DNA of 64,000 bases from Pseudoscleropodium purum (taxonomy: Eukaryota; Streptophyta; Bryopsida; Hypnales; Brachytheciaceae): assembly GCA_963969395.1 (NCBI GenBank), contig OZ017796.1, positions 14,696,501-14,760,500 of the forward strand, read 5' to 3'. The position numbers and the translations under genes are program-made. The notes below the pieces were generated by a model that did not search any database, was not told where the DNA came from, and saw only the letters and a list, made by a program, of their open reading frames with translations. Shown in pieces: positions 48,801 through 60,330 of the stretch; positions within the stretch are counted from its first letter, which is position 1; every line of letters begins with the position of its first letter.

Positions 48801-49859
48801 TCATATGATTCATACATCCAATAAATTTCAAAGGTAAAGAAGGAATTTTGGAAATGAAGTCTAAAGCTACCCACCTTGTCTAAAAAAATATAAACAATAT
48901 AACTTTTGATTTGGAAACTTGATTAGAAAAAAATTATATCCCTCTCTAAGAAGTATATGTCAACACCTTGTATGAAAATTTCAAAAATATTGGTTTAAAG
49001 TTGATTTTGTAGGAGTGTGTCCAACTTTTCAATTGGTCATTCAGTGACCATTTTGTCTTCTAGTGGTTAATTTCTAACAATCTATTTATCAAGAGTTGGC
49101 AAATTCTCACAAAATTGCCAAAAATCATGATTTTCTAAAAACATGGCTATTAAGCAAATTCATTTTTGAGAATTTGTACCCATAGAATTTTATTTTTGAC
49201 TATTATTAGGGTTACATAAAAAATTGGGGATTTGAGGAGAGAGAAGAGACTCCAATATTTTGTTAAGATTAGCATAAATGTAGAGTTTCTTCACTTGGTG
49301 TCCCGCATCATACTTTGAAGAGCCTAATGAGCACTCTAAGGCTATATGCCTCATTTACAAGGGAAATTCTATATATCCTATTGAGTTATCAATATTGCTA
49401 GTGTTGTTAACCTTATATAAGGGGGCTGACTATGTCTTTTGATATATATCAATTACTAATAAAAAATGTGGTCACCTTGGTAAGGTTGGGGTTGGTAGTT
49501 GGGGTGGTGACTAGCAACATTCAAGATTTTTTTGAGTTTTACTAGCTATTTTCCATTGATTTCGGTATTGAATTGATTTTTCATGTACCAAATTTGTATT
49601 TCTTTGTATTTCTTCCCCTAAACAAAAATTTGATTGATTTTTTCAGCATTTTTTTAATGTTTTCAAATTGCAACTAGTTTTTTTTCCCAATTCAACTAGA
49701 TAATAATGAACTAATTGGTGCTTTTGCCTGAACATTGGTAACTAGTGTCACAGTAGCAATGAGGTCTGAGGTTTCAATCCCTAGGTGGCATGTATTTCAC
49801 TAGTCTTCAATGAAGGCAGTATCTAGATGAGCTATATGTAGCCTTTGAAAATAGCATTT
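45851..49859. other. AT-rich intergenic DNA
   Basis: About 4 kb with no convincing gene. An imperfect direct repeat with CTTCTTTGAATGAGATTTTTG and TCATATGATTCATACAT-like blocks occurs near 48620 and 48745. Confidence 0.4.
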
Positions 49860-52500
49860 TGGTTATTGATTTGGTAGTGTTGATAATAATATATTACATT
49901 GTTCAAAAAGCTTGTAGTGACTTTTATTTAAAGTTTTTGTCCATGTATTTGTATAGGGGAGTTTATTGGTGAGTGTTTTAGGCTTGGCATTCAATGGTAA
50001 CCTTTTGGTGGTGTTTGTTAATATGGACAAATATTTGGGTAGTAATGCACTGAACAAGGATAAGTTTAGTTTTAATAAAGTTGATTAAGATGAGGGCTTA
50101 TGATTGCATCAATCTATATAAAAGTGTTTATGTGTTGTGGTGTATTATTTGGTTGTTTTTTGTGTTTTTGGAAGATGGATGGGATGGTAGATAATGTAGG
50201 TGGGGATTTGGATGAGTTTATATGAGTATCGAATTTCTATTGTTTTGATGGTATATTTGCTAAAGTATGGTCTTAGTGTAATTTTAACCTCTAAACGCCC
50301 AAACTGTATTTTTTGGCAACATAGAAATGTTGGGCAGCTCACTACGAATTGAGTTTTTATTTTACTTTGCTGAAATTTTAATACAACATGTGCCCAAGGA
50401 GTAGCTTTAAGGCCCAACAATTTTCATAACTTTTGACTTCATGGTTAAAAAGTTATTGTATGATATGTACTTTTCATTACTCGACCGGGAACCCGGTAGC
50501 AAAAAAATCTTCTTTAAAAATCATTTTTTTAAGAAATTAAAATTTGAAATTAGTTCTTTTGATTTTTATATACTTGGAAAGCTTTGAATCATTCTATTTT
50601 GATCAATGAGTCAAAAGTTATGAGGAAAATTAGTTTGTGGGAGTTTGCAGGTTGTTATAGAATCCCTACTTTAAAATAAACTTTGAAGTCCTTTATTTAA
50701 CTTAATTTTTAATATTTTTGAAAAAAAATAAAAATATTGGGTGTAGATTGTTGATTACAACATTACAACCATTGGAATTGTCATTTTTCAATTCCATAAA
50801 TAAATTGTTAACAATTTAGTATTTTGAATCATTCTCTAAACCTTTCTACTTACTATTTTTTCTATATGTTGTATGATTCCAAATGATCTGAAATTTTTCA
50901 AGCATGTAGCCAACTTGACTTGAAAAACGAATTCAAAGAGTAACCACCATTTTGAACATTTTTTATACAATTGTGACCTTCTGAAGTGCAGCTGCCCGGA
51001 TTTTTGCAAGGCCAAAAAAAGGAAACTTGTCACTTCAAATGCTATTATCTTGCTATCTACACACATGAAATTTCTAAATTTTTTTTCCACATGTTTTCAA
51101 ACAAGCTTACTACAAGATCCTATTGTTACATATGTCCAAAAATGTTTTTCATTTAAAATTTGGTGCTTGTATTAGAAATGGCAGTTTTAGAGTGTTTTGG
51201 GTGAAAACATAGTCTCTAACCTTCATGAGTTAATTATGTAGTTCCATAAGGTGTCTATGATGGAGATGGATATTGTGGATGAATAAATCTATGTTGAATC
51301 TTTATGGATGACCAAATTGAATTGAGATCTTTGAAAATGTATAGTTTGTTTTTTTCCATGCTACATTCAATTTGGTGGAGGGTTTGGAGGTGTGGATTGG
51401 AGAGTAATGGTTTCAACATTTGATGGCCCTTATTTGTAGTATTATGCATTTTGTTTCGTTTTCCAACAAATTATCACATTTGTAAAAAGAGTATTTAACA
51501 TTTTAAGTATAGGAGAAGTAGAATGAGTTAGTATATCTTTCTTCTACTTAGTTGTATTAAGTCTCTTTACGGATATTTCAATGTTATAAAGATGTTTATT
51601 CATATTTCTACCAAATGCATTCAAATTTGTATCTAATGTTGGAAAAAAATTGTAATTATAAGTATGTATTTGTAAATTAGACTTGGAAGTACTTTGATTT
51701 TTTTTAGTGTAGTATATTTGGGAAATATGGAGAATCAATAGTTTGTATGTTTGGGTATGTATATTTTATATGTGTCATGTGTTTGTTGTAAATAATGTTA
51801 GAGAATTGTATTTGTTGTTAGTTGTTTGATTATATGTTCTAGTTTGTGAACAAAAATTCAGTGATGTAATTGCTGTCGGTTTTGAATGTATTGTTTTGTG
51901 AGTTGTGAATTTGTATGGTTTGGAATAATGAATCTTATGGGTTTAATTGATGTTTGTAGGAGTGTGTTAATTCTAATAGGAGATAGTTGTATATTGTTGA
52001 TATTTTTGAGTTTTTTGATAGAGTAGATATTGATTGGTAGTGGTCAAAGCAATTTAGTCTATATTTGGACGAGATAATGAGATGTATTTTGAATATGGTT
52101 GTTTTGGAGAGTCACGGTGTTGGTGAATTATGGTTATGTAGCAATGTTGGGTTTGGAGTAGTCCTATGGGCATTGATTGAGTTCATTTTGTGGTGTTGAT
52201 ACTTGCACAATTATATGCTTTTGGATGTTTGAATTTTGATGACCAATATATCCTTATAGGTATGTCTTTGATCTTTAGTTGTAATGGCATTGTTGCGTAC
52301 TTTTGGGTTGAATATAGTTGAGTTGTGAGGGTCGCCTATGAGCTTGTTATTTTTGGTGTTTAGAAATAGTGTTCTCTATGAAGCTTCAATCCGATTTGGG
52401 TATAGAAATGTTTCAACAATGAGTTTGGGTGTTGCACAATTGAGTACTTGCTGGAATAAAGAACAGTGTTGGAGCTAGGATCTATGTAGTAGATATGAAG
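49860..52500. other. Strand-skewed (G+T-rich top strand) tract split by an element
   Basis: From about 49860 to 50280 and again from 51240 to 52500 the + strand is markedly rich in G and T, with few C residues. The element at 50284-51233 interrupts it and lacks this skew. The minus strand gives Thr/Asn/Pro/Lys/Leu-rich frames of about 64 codons (49863-50057, 51255-51449, 51544-51738) with no known match. It may be an old A/C-rich transposon copy on the minus strand or a mutational-skew tract. Confidence 0.4.
50284..51233 (+). mobile_element. TTAA-flanked TIR element, copy 7 (type 1a)
   Basis: It starts TTAACCTCTAAACGCCC and ends ACCTTCATGAGTTAA, 950 bases. The GGGCAGCTCACTAC, AAGGAGTAGCTTTAAG, GTGCAGCTGCCC and GGTGAAAACATAG blocks are all present in the family order. 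Terminal repeats carry several substitutions. It sits inside the strand-skewed tract, so it is younger than that tract. Confidence 0.8.
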
Positions 52501-52917
52501 ACAATGTATGTGTGAGAACAAAGCTTGCAAAGTGCTTCAAACTTTTTTTTTGAAGATTGCCCAAAATTTTGACAATGTGGTTTTGTGAAGCTTTCAAGGT
52601 TTGTAATTCAAAACTCCTTCAAGTTTGAAGATATAGGGACTTCAAATTTGAATAGGGTTTCAAGTTAGAAAGAAATATGTAAATTTTCAAAATGATGTTG
52701 CCTTTGTCTTACTTGAGTTGGAACTCCAAAAAACAATACAAAAATATAATTTTCTTGTGACAATTGAATCTTTATAAATATTAGATTTTGAAGAAGTTTA
52801 TTTATTTTCCTAATTCCAACAAAAAAATGAAGGAAAAAAAAAAATCAAAATATGATACTTCGTTTTAGATGTCCAAATTTCTCAAAACCTATCTTAGCTT
52901 GCTATGAGCTTTAGGGG
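52501..52917. other. AT-rich DNA ending in an element-like right end
   Basis: It ends in GAGCTTTAGGGGTTAA (52906-52921), the standard right terminus of the family, directly abutting the next element. The preceding 400 bases have no clear match to either interior type, so they may be a third type or a remnant. Confidence 0.4.
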
Positions 52918-53847
52918 TTAACCCTTCTAGTTGGAAGTTTATTTTTTTTGGTCAAAAATCACTTTAAAACTACCATTTCTAATGCAAACAACAAAATTTT
53001 AAACATTTGTTTCTTTTGCATATCCAATTGCAAGATCTTGCACTAGGATAGAATGAAAATGTGTGGGAGAAATTTTAGAAACTTTGACCATGTTGATTTG
53101 AAGATATAAGTGTTGAGAGTGGAGAAAACATCTTTTTTGTTCCTGGCCTACCTACATTGTAAGATTATAATTGAATCCTCTTAACTTAAATATTTTAGAT
53201 TGTGAGTTATTATTTTTTTTATGTTGAAGAATTGAGTTGAGATTTTGGGGAAAAAAATTCACCCCCCTTTCCATGATTTTCATTCTTTAAAAAATTGTTA
53301 AGTCAAAGCATGTACATAATAGAAGGAAAAACTAAATTTTTGGTAGCTCTGAGATGGATTGATACACACTAATCTCAACAATGAGATTGTTCTAGAAAGC
53401 AAACTAAACTATGTGCACTTTTTTTTAATTTGTTAAAATTGAGTTTATAAATGAATCTAGTACATGACTTTTTCAACAATTTGCTAAGATTGCCTGCAAA
53501 ATAAGAAGCTTCATAACTTTCACATCACTTAAATATCCAATTGGAATGAATCAAATCTTTCTACGTAGACAAAAATATAATCTATAAGAAATTAAAAAAA
53601 GATTCAATCATTTCAAGGATTTGTGGATTTTTTTGGATGCCTACCTTCATCTATTTTGGGCTTATTGTGGCATAAATTTTGCTCTTGGGGACTAATTGAA
53701 ATAAAAACTATATTCCCCTAAAGCTAATCAATTTTCCTATCTCGGAAAAAAAGTTTAAAAAAATCTTGCCAAAAATTGTGATCATAGGTACTTATCCAAA
53801 CCTTCATGAGTTTCCCTTGACGGGACATTTTTAACTTCATGGGTTAA
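52918..53847 (-). mobile_element. TTAA-flanked TIR element with the second interior type, full length
   Basis: Exactly 930 bases from the left TTAA to the right TTAA, the same length as the copy at 10088-11017 on the other strand, with matching interior blocks (read on the minus strand: GTCCCGTCAAGGG, AGTACCTATGATCAC, GAAAGATTTGATTCATTCC). Left end TTAACCCTTCTAG, right end ACTTCATGGGTTAA. Its left TTAA is shared with a TTTAGGGG end facing the other way. Confidence 0.7.
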
Positions 53848-54229
53848 GCAAATGGAGGCTCAAGCTCTTCCTACCCAACATAGTAGATTTTTTGACCCAC
53901 AAATAAAAATAAAATTCCTTTACGTCAAGAGGACCAATACAAAACAACCACTCTAATAACCAAGCAAGAGCAACTTTAGTTTAGGTAGTTTGCTCTAAAA
54001 GTGCCTGTGCTCTAAAATAAAGTGATCATGACACAAAGGTACATTTTGCTTTCTTCAAGGTACCAACAATGTACATTTTAGGAGGTGGTCGCTCTTAGTG
54101 ACTTCTGGTTCAAAAAAAATTTAACTGATCTCGTGAAGGTCCAAAAAAATATGAAATGACTTGAGTTAGATAGCAATTCCATTTTTTCTTCCTACAAAAA
54201 TGTACTGAGAATTGTTTCAAGGAGTATAG
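53848..54229. other. Spacer, nothing recognised
   Basis: AT-rich DNA with no supported feature. Confidence 0.4.
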
Positions 54230-55260
54230 CAGCTCTTAAATGGTTGCTTAAAGAGCAGACTACCCTTACCAGAATTTCCAGAACAAGCACGACCTTTCCA
54301 TTGTAAGTTGCAGAAAATCTTAGGTGACGCAAGCATGAAAGATTTCATTTTGATGTGGTCTCCATGGAAGGCAACACTCCCTTCGCACAATCCAGAGTCA
54401 CGTTTATGACCCTCCTGGCCTGTTGTTGTAACCCTAATCGTCTCCTCTGATTTTGCCTACATTAGTTGGCAGAGAAGGGTGCTGATTTACCTGTCACCCC
54501 TAAACGAAACTGACCCCAAGTTTATTAAGCTTAACCTTGGTTTTCTGATGCCAACAACTGGAGCACATTCCTACGCTCCCCAGCTAGCAGGCTTTGCAGC
54601 TGGTGTCTGAGGCTGGTTATAGTTGCCCCATTAGAACAGAACAGTTGTGGCGGCATATGTCCAGCAATCATCAATTACTTATCGTCTAATGAAGTTTGGC
54701 AGTTCCGTTCCGTTCAGTTCTCTCTGCCACAATTGACGCGGCAAGCTTCTTAAATAACTCCGTGCAGCAGGCTTCACAACTGGGCATGGACACAAGCTGA
54801 AACTGGGAATGATAGAAACTGCAAGCTTACAAGTCGCTTAAGGCTACTGCGACACCTTTTCAGTTTCAGTTTCAGTTTTACTGCGGTTTGGTTCAGTTGC
54901 TGCACATTCTCACTACATGTCTTAACCAAGGCAATGACGAAAATGAGAACTGTTTAGGTATGGGAATTTAGAGGAGGAGAGGAAGGCAGAGAGAGCACCA
55001 GAGTTGCTAATAAGTGAAGTGAAGTGAAGTGGTGGCCTGATTCAGTTACTACTGAATTCTCAATTCTCAAGAATCTCGCAGTGGAATGATGTCACAAGAT
55101 GTAGAATGATGTGCAGGAACTTAACTTCATGGCACTGAACTGCAGGCAATTTGCAGTTGCACATGCCTGCTTGGACATTGTGGGACATTCAGTTGCAAGT
55201 TCAGATTTATTCTTTTTTTCTCTTTTTATGATTGTTTTTTTCCTTGGGGGGTGGGGGGGC
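54230..55260. other. Mid-GC island, no recognised gene
   Basis: GC-richer, repeat-free sequence like the islands at 6.2 and 22.2 kb. It contains CTTAACTTCA at 55120-55129, four TTCAGT-type repeats at about 54858-54880 and an AAGTG run at about 55015-55032, and ends in a G-rich GGGGGGTGGGGGGGC at about 55245-55259. No ORF above 60 codons is convincing. Confidence 0.35.
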
Positions 55261-55425
55261 TCCAAGAATTGAGGTGAAGCTACTACTTTAAGACCACTTC
55301 AAGAGAATGTTGCATACTATTCCATTTTTTTTTATTAGCTGCAATACTATTTCTGGTGATTTACAACAAAACTTCAGCATATTAGCTTTTTTTTATAATT
55401 TGGTTGAATTATTGAAGATTTTGCT

Positions 55426-55790
55426 TTAGCTCCTAAAGTAATAAAGTTCTCTCGGGGGAAAATGGGAATTTCGGTAGGCTTGTATAAACTCAATTTTTGG
55501 TATGACTTTTTGAAATATTTTCTCAAGATAGAAAAACAAATGAACTATCTAGGAATAATTTTTTTTTATTTCAATATGTACTTGAGAGCAAGTCTAAAAG
55601 TATTTAAGTATGGGTAGTGCATTCATTCCATCTCTAACCTACTTCTACTTAATAAATTTTAAAGAATGAAAATCAAGTTTTCTTCTGTATTTTTTGTTAA
55701 TATTTTTTTAAGACTCTCAAGTTAATTCTTCAATATAAATTTTTTTAAAACAAAACCAACTATGCAAAAAAATAATGTTAAAAAGATCCT
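55426..55790 (+). repeat. Left fragment of a second-interior-type element
   Basis: Starts TTAGCTCCTAAAG, then TCTCTCGGGGGAAAATGGG and TAAAGAATGAAAATCAAG match the left and middle of the 10088 element, with the centre missing. The right end is lost near 55790. Confidence 0.5.
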
Positions 55791-56204
55791 TGGGGATACT
55801 TGTGGTTGTTTTTCTATTGCAAATGGGCCATCCAATCCATTGCAACAAGGGATTCTAAGTGTTATCCTAAATTTCATCTAACATTTGTCTATCCCTATTG
55901 TAGGTATGCTAGATTGATTTATTGCAAATATGACATTTTATTGCATATGTAGTAGTTGAGATTTAATCAAGTACAACATGAATCATGTAGAAAGCCACCT
56001 GAACAAAACTTGATACAACATTAGGATTTTGAGACCCGAGAGGAATCTAAGAGGCACTTTAAAGAGGAAGATGGAGGAACATGAGTAATGTGTGAAGAAG
56101 CATGTTACCAAAATGAAGGTTCAAATCCTTGATATGGAATAGATTTGGCCCACCTTTGCCTTTTTGAAGAAAAAATGCCGAAAATTTCTTCCTAACAGTA
56201 TGAA

Positions 56205-57480
56205 TTGACCACCCTTTCAAGTCGGTTGGTCAATAACATCTATAGAAACTTTGTTTCTTTTTTCAAAAGTGGTAAGTTACAACAAAAAATCATGCACATG
56301 AAGGATCATGTATTCATTGTTTTGTTCTTAGAAGGTCATTTACTAGAGACAACTAATGAATCATGGATTGCTAACCTAGAGAGGAAGATAATATCCAATT
56401 GGATTATATTTTATCAACATACATGCAAGGATTTCTATTACATCTAAGTAGACAACTAGCTAGCTATAGAGAGAGTTCTTCACAAATTCAAAGGGAACCC
56501 CTACAATGTACCAAAAATGGATTCCTTCCTTTAACCCCAACAAATCTCAAAGTGTTTTAATTCCATGCTTGGTAACTCTAAAAAGCATATTGTTGGAATA
56601 CCTTAATAAGTTACTATATTAGCCCATAGTAGGGCATTTAAAGTTAATTCTTGTAGTGGACAAGTCTTCTCTTTAAACTTCACACATTTATACTACATTG
56701 CTCTAAACTCAAAAAATGGGAGGATCTAGAAGTTGTTAGAGAAAGATAGACAATGTGATCTCTTGGAGATTATTTTTATACTATGAGATATTGGAGGGTT
56801 TGGAAAACCATTAGAACTTTTCAAGACAAAAATCAACATTCCATTACTTTCTCAACCCCATGAACACATTTTATATATTAATGCCACTGACAAAATACAA
56901 GACTACAAACTTGTAAGGTCTCTTTAAAGTAGGGTAAATATGGAATTTGTACCACATTAGACTATCCAACTCTAGAACCTCTTCTTCCCACACAAGATAA
57001 TATAACCACCATCAAACTAGACGTGGTAGAAATATTTAATCCTCGACAACTATGCTAGATCCTGAAGTTTTAATCCTAAATGTATGAAAAAAGAGTGTGT
57101 ATACAACATTCCAACCAAATAGCTAGCCAATCAAGTTCAAGACATTATTGGGCAAGATGTATGTCAAAGAAGAAGAGGAGGGAAATCAAATATTATTGTA
57201 GTTCTAGAGATAGTCCACTAGCAATAATTCTCTTTGGGACTATCTAATTGTAAGTTTTACTTTCATTTAGTAGGAGGGATCCCAAATTGATGAGCCAAAT
57301 AATTAGCATAGAATTTTAGTGGAAATTTTGCCCTTCTTCCTTTGTTATTGCCACATAATAGTCAGAATTTAAAATGTCAAAATCATAGAAACATATTATA
57401 GTAGAAGAAATTGAAGAGGTTGTACAACCCATGTAGCAAAATTTTTGTAGGATTGTTCTAAGTTTGGTTGCTACCATACC
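56205..57480 (+). pseudogene. LINE ORF1 remnant (DUF4283-like RNA-binding region)
   Basis: An open frame at 56205-56447 reads SWIANLERKI and other segments that fit the first part of the domain. From about 56515 another frame reads KWIPSFNPNKSQSVLIP, then LVTLKSILLEYLNKLLY, which fits the 'PWxPxFNPN...PVWVRLxxLPLEYW' core typical of plant LINE ORF1, with a stop at 56629. VGHLKLILVVDKSSL follows, like the 'IGxxLGKxxKVD' segment. Later sequence is too decayed to read. In intact elements ORF1 packages the element RNA. Confidence 0.65.
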
Positions 57481-58433
57481 TTAACCCCTAGAGGTTTTTG
57501 ACTATGTTTTCATCAAAAACGCTCTAAAACTGCCATTTCTAGTGCAAGTACCTAATTTTTGAAAAAAAAAAAAATTTTAAACACAAGTAACCATAGGATC
57601 TTGTATTAAACTATTGTGAGAAGATGTGGTAAAAATTTCAGAAATTTTCATTGTGTCGATTGCAAGATATTAGCCTTTGAATTTACAAAAATCCTTTTTT
57701 TTCCCTGCAAAAATTCAAGCAGTTGCACTTCATAAGGTCATGTTTGCATAAAAAATGTCCAAAATGGTGAATACTCTATGAATTCATTCTTCAAAGCAAA
57801 TTCGCTACATGCTTGAAAGTTTTTAAATCATTTGAAATTGTGCAACATGTAGGAAAAAAATAGTAAGTAGAATGAAGTAGAAAATGATTCAAAGTACTAA
57901 GTTGTTAATAATTTCTTTATGGAATTGAAAATTTCCAATCCCAATGGTTGCAATGTTGTAATAATCAATTTACACCAAAATTTTTAATTTTTTTTCAAAA
58001 ATATTTAAAATTGAGTAAAATAAAGGACTTCAAAGTTTATTTCGGAGTAGAGATTCCATAACTATCTACAAACTACCCCAAACTAAAATTCCTCATAATT
58101 TTTTATTCATACATCCAAATGGAATGATTCAAAGCTTTCCATGTAGATATAAATTTAAAAAATCAATTTCAAATTTTAATTTTAAAAAAAAGTGATTTTT
58201 GAAGAATTTTTTATGGTGACCGAGTTGCCCATCAAGCACTGAAAATCACATTTCATACAATAACTTTTTAGCCATGTAGTCAAAAGTTATCAAAATTGTT
58301 GAGCCTTGAAGCTACTCCTTCGGTACATGTCATGTTAAAATTTCAAAAAATAAAAATAAAAACTCCATCTGTAGTGAGCTGCCTAAAATTGCTATGTTGC
58401 CAAAAAAATGGGGTTTAGGGCTTTCGGGGTTAA
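57481..58433 (-). mobile_element. TTAA-flanked TIR element, copy 8 (type 1a), nested in the LINE
   Basis: Starts TTAACCCCTAGAGG and ends CTTTCGGGGTTAA, 953 bases. The interior carries GCCATTTCTAGTGCAAG, the 'ccaaaatggtgaatactc' block and TTGAAGCTACTCC in family order. Both flanks belong to the LINE fossil. Removing the copy with one TTAA gives CCATACCTTAAACTCC, as expected for insertion at a TTAA site. Confidence 0.85.
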
Positions 58434-59020
58434 ACTCCTTTGTGTATATAGGGAACCAATGCAAACTTGTTACTTAGAATTTTAGAGTGTCTAAAAAAAA
58501 TACTAGACCCATTATTAATCAATTTAGTCTATATTAGAATTACCTATTTACCTATAGATATAAGCAAATTGGATTGTGAACCCACAAAGACCTCTCTTCA
58601 ACATCCTCATATTAGAATGCATTCAACCCAAGATGACATAAATACTATTGTTGATGACAATTTTTATAAAAATATACAATCATTTTTTCTAGAAAATAGA
58701 AGGTCTAGTTTACCTTTGTTAATAGATAGTAATAGCTCATCATTAGTCACAATTTTTACTAGATTATTGGTCAACTTTCCTTATAGTTTCCCAAATCTGT
58801 CCAATACACAAATGAAGTTGGTCATAGAAATTACTCCCTTTGTGTAGCAAGAGCCTCAACAAAGATTAAACACAACAAAAAAAACATCTCCATATCAAAG
58901 TTGAAGTTGGAATTCCAAATTCCATGCTTGATGTCTTGGGATATGGTAGGTTCATAAGAGTGAGATCGTGCAAGGAATGCTAGGAAAACTCTTGATTCAT
59001 TTAGCTTATGAACGTTCAAA
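58434..59020 (+). pseudogene. LINE central part, weakly readable
   Basis: A 126-codon frame (58467-58847) lies between the nested element and the endonuclease remnant. By position it would be the end of ORF1 or the ORF1/ORF2 junction. I cannot match its peptide to a known motif. Confidence 0.35.
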
Positions 59021-59950
59021 TTTAGTCACAAAATGCAAGAGGTCTACATGACCTAATGATAATTGATGATTGGCATCCAACTATATCCATAGACAATTGA
59101 TTGACTTGTCGTTTATCCAAGAGCACAAATTGCTATCCAATATAATAAGATATTTAGGACAACATCTTTGGAACATGCCTAAGATTTTTTGTATTCTTAT
59201 TGAATTCGGATATATACTCCCTAATTTGTAAATAAGAGGGAAAGAGAGGAGTGGCTACATTAATTGCATTCAAATGGACCAAACTCATTATTCAATTAGG
59301 AATAGTACGTGCTAGGTGGACAAACTCATTGGATCATATTAGTTAACATCTTAGGTAGGAACCTAAATTTTGTCAATGTATGTGCACTAGTTGAACTTCA
59401 TCTATATTAAATCCTATGAGAGTCTATAATGAAGGAAGTACCCAATTCTTGTAGATTGGTGTTACTTGGGATTTTAATGTGGTAGAATCTTGTAGTGATC
59501 AATATAGCACATGTGAAAGAATGCTCCCCTCTCAAGAATGCATACTATTCACTATTCTAAAGGACTCATTGTAAATAATGGACTTCCTCTACTCCCCCCC
59601 AACCTTCCATTCTTATGGGGTAATCTTAGTCATTGTAGATCATCTAGACCTCTAGTAATGATCAAGTTCTTGGTAACACTTGAGTGGACCCTTCTTAATA
59701 CATAGGTTGTTATTTGGAATGCTATAACTAACCATATTAAAGTTTCCATTGGATTGAGACAAAGATAAATCCTATGAGTCTTTCTTTTAGTATAGGAAGG
59801 AAGATGAATCACTTTAAGGAGATGTTGCTTTCTAGTTCTCTTTTAGCTACTAGAAATGGTAGTGTAATCACTTGGTAGGTTCATGGATCTGAGCAATGTG
59901 TCATTGTTTGAAGTCTAGTCTTCAACTACCTTTTGATCTTGTTGACCAAT
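59021..59950 (+). pseudogene. LINE ORF2 remnant: APE-type endonuclease domain
   Basis: Reading across frames gives the endonuclease signatures in order. SQNARGLHD near 59025 corresponds to SWNVRGLND. DLSFIQEHK near 59103 corresponds to the QE(T/H)K catalytic motif. GVATLIAFKW lies near 59253. NLNFVNVCA near 59360 corresponds to 'xINVYAP'. WDFNVVE near 59466 corresponds to GDFN, with Trp in place of Gly or a frameshift just before. LWGNLSHCRSSR near 59613 corresponds to FTWSN...SR. IKFLVTLEW near 59660 corresponds to DRFLVSxEW. RKMNHF near 59800 fits the linker. The reverse transcriptase is absent. Intact proteins nick target DNA to prime reverse transcription. Confidence 0.75.
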
Positions 59951-60002
59951 TCTCCTAGGGCTTCAATATTGCTCTTGCATTTAAAAAGAATTGGCAATGA
60001 AA

Positions 60003-60245
60003 ACCCATTCTTTTCAAAAATGTAACCAAAAAATACAAATTTTTCTTCACTTCTAATGCTAATATCTTCCAAAATTATGTAGTCAAGTTTCTCAAAAAAA
60101 TTACCACATGTTCTTGTAAAATTTTAGTATAAGATCATTTGGTTTAACATCCAAAATTTCTATTTTTTCCTAACCTCAATGCAATAGAAATGATAATTTT
60201 GATTGGATCTTCATTCCTAGGAGGTCTTGGAACTTTTGGGATTAA
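60003..60245 (+). repeat. Right-end fragment of a second-interior-type element
   Basis: It ends CTTGGAACTTTTGGGATTAA, close to CTTGGGACTTTAGGGGTTAA at 11017. TCTAATGCTAATATCTTCC and GTATAAGATCATTTGG also match. The left two thirds are missing. Confidence 0.55.
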
Positions 60246-60330
60246 ACAACAAGTCAGACTACAAAATTTATCAAGATATGATGTACTAGCAAGTTTTTTA
60301 ATGTTATCCTCTTAGCCATCAAATATCATC

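Larger units (their letters stand above)
56190..59950 (+). mobile_element. Degenerate LINE (non-LTR retrotransposon), interrupted by a TTAA element
   Basis: Two conserved regions of a plant LINE appear in the right order on the + strand: an ORF1 N-terminal (DUF4283-like) domain around 56205-56680 and an APE-type endonuclease around 59020-59700, followed by the linker that normally precedes reverse transcriptase. Many stops and frameshifts show that it is long dead. The copy is broken before the reverse transcriptase. The element at 57481-58433 is inserted between the two parts. Confidence 0.75.

Noticed and set aside
49735..49800. tRNA- or SINE-like promoter boxes (TGGTAACTAGTG and GGTTTCAATCCC)
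   Set aside because: The B-box-like word is suggestive, but no acceptor, D or anticodon stem can be formed, and the A-box match is weak.
56118..56130. GGTTCAAATCC, a tRNA B-box match
   Set aside because: No A box or cloverleaf upstream; probably chance within the LINE fossil.
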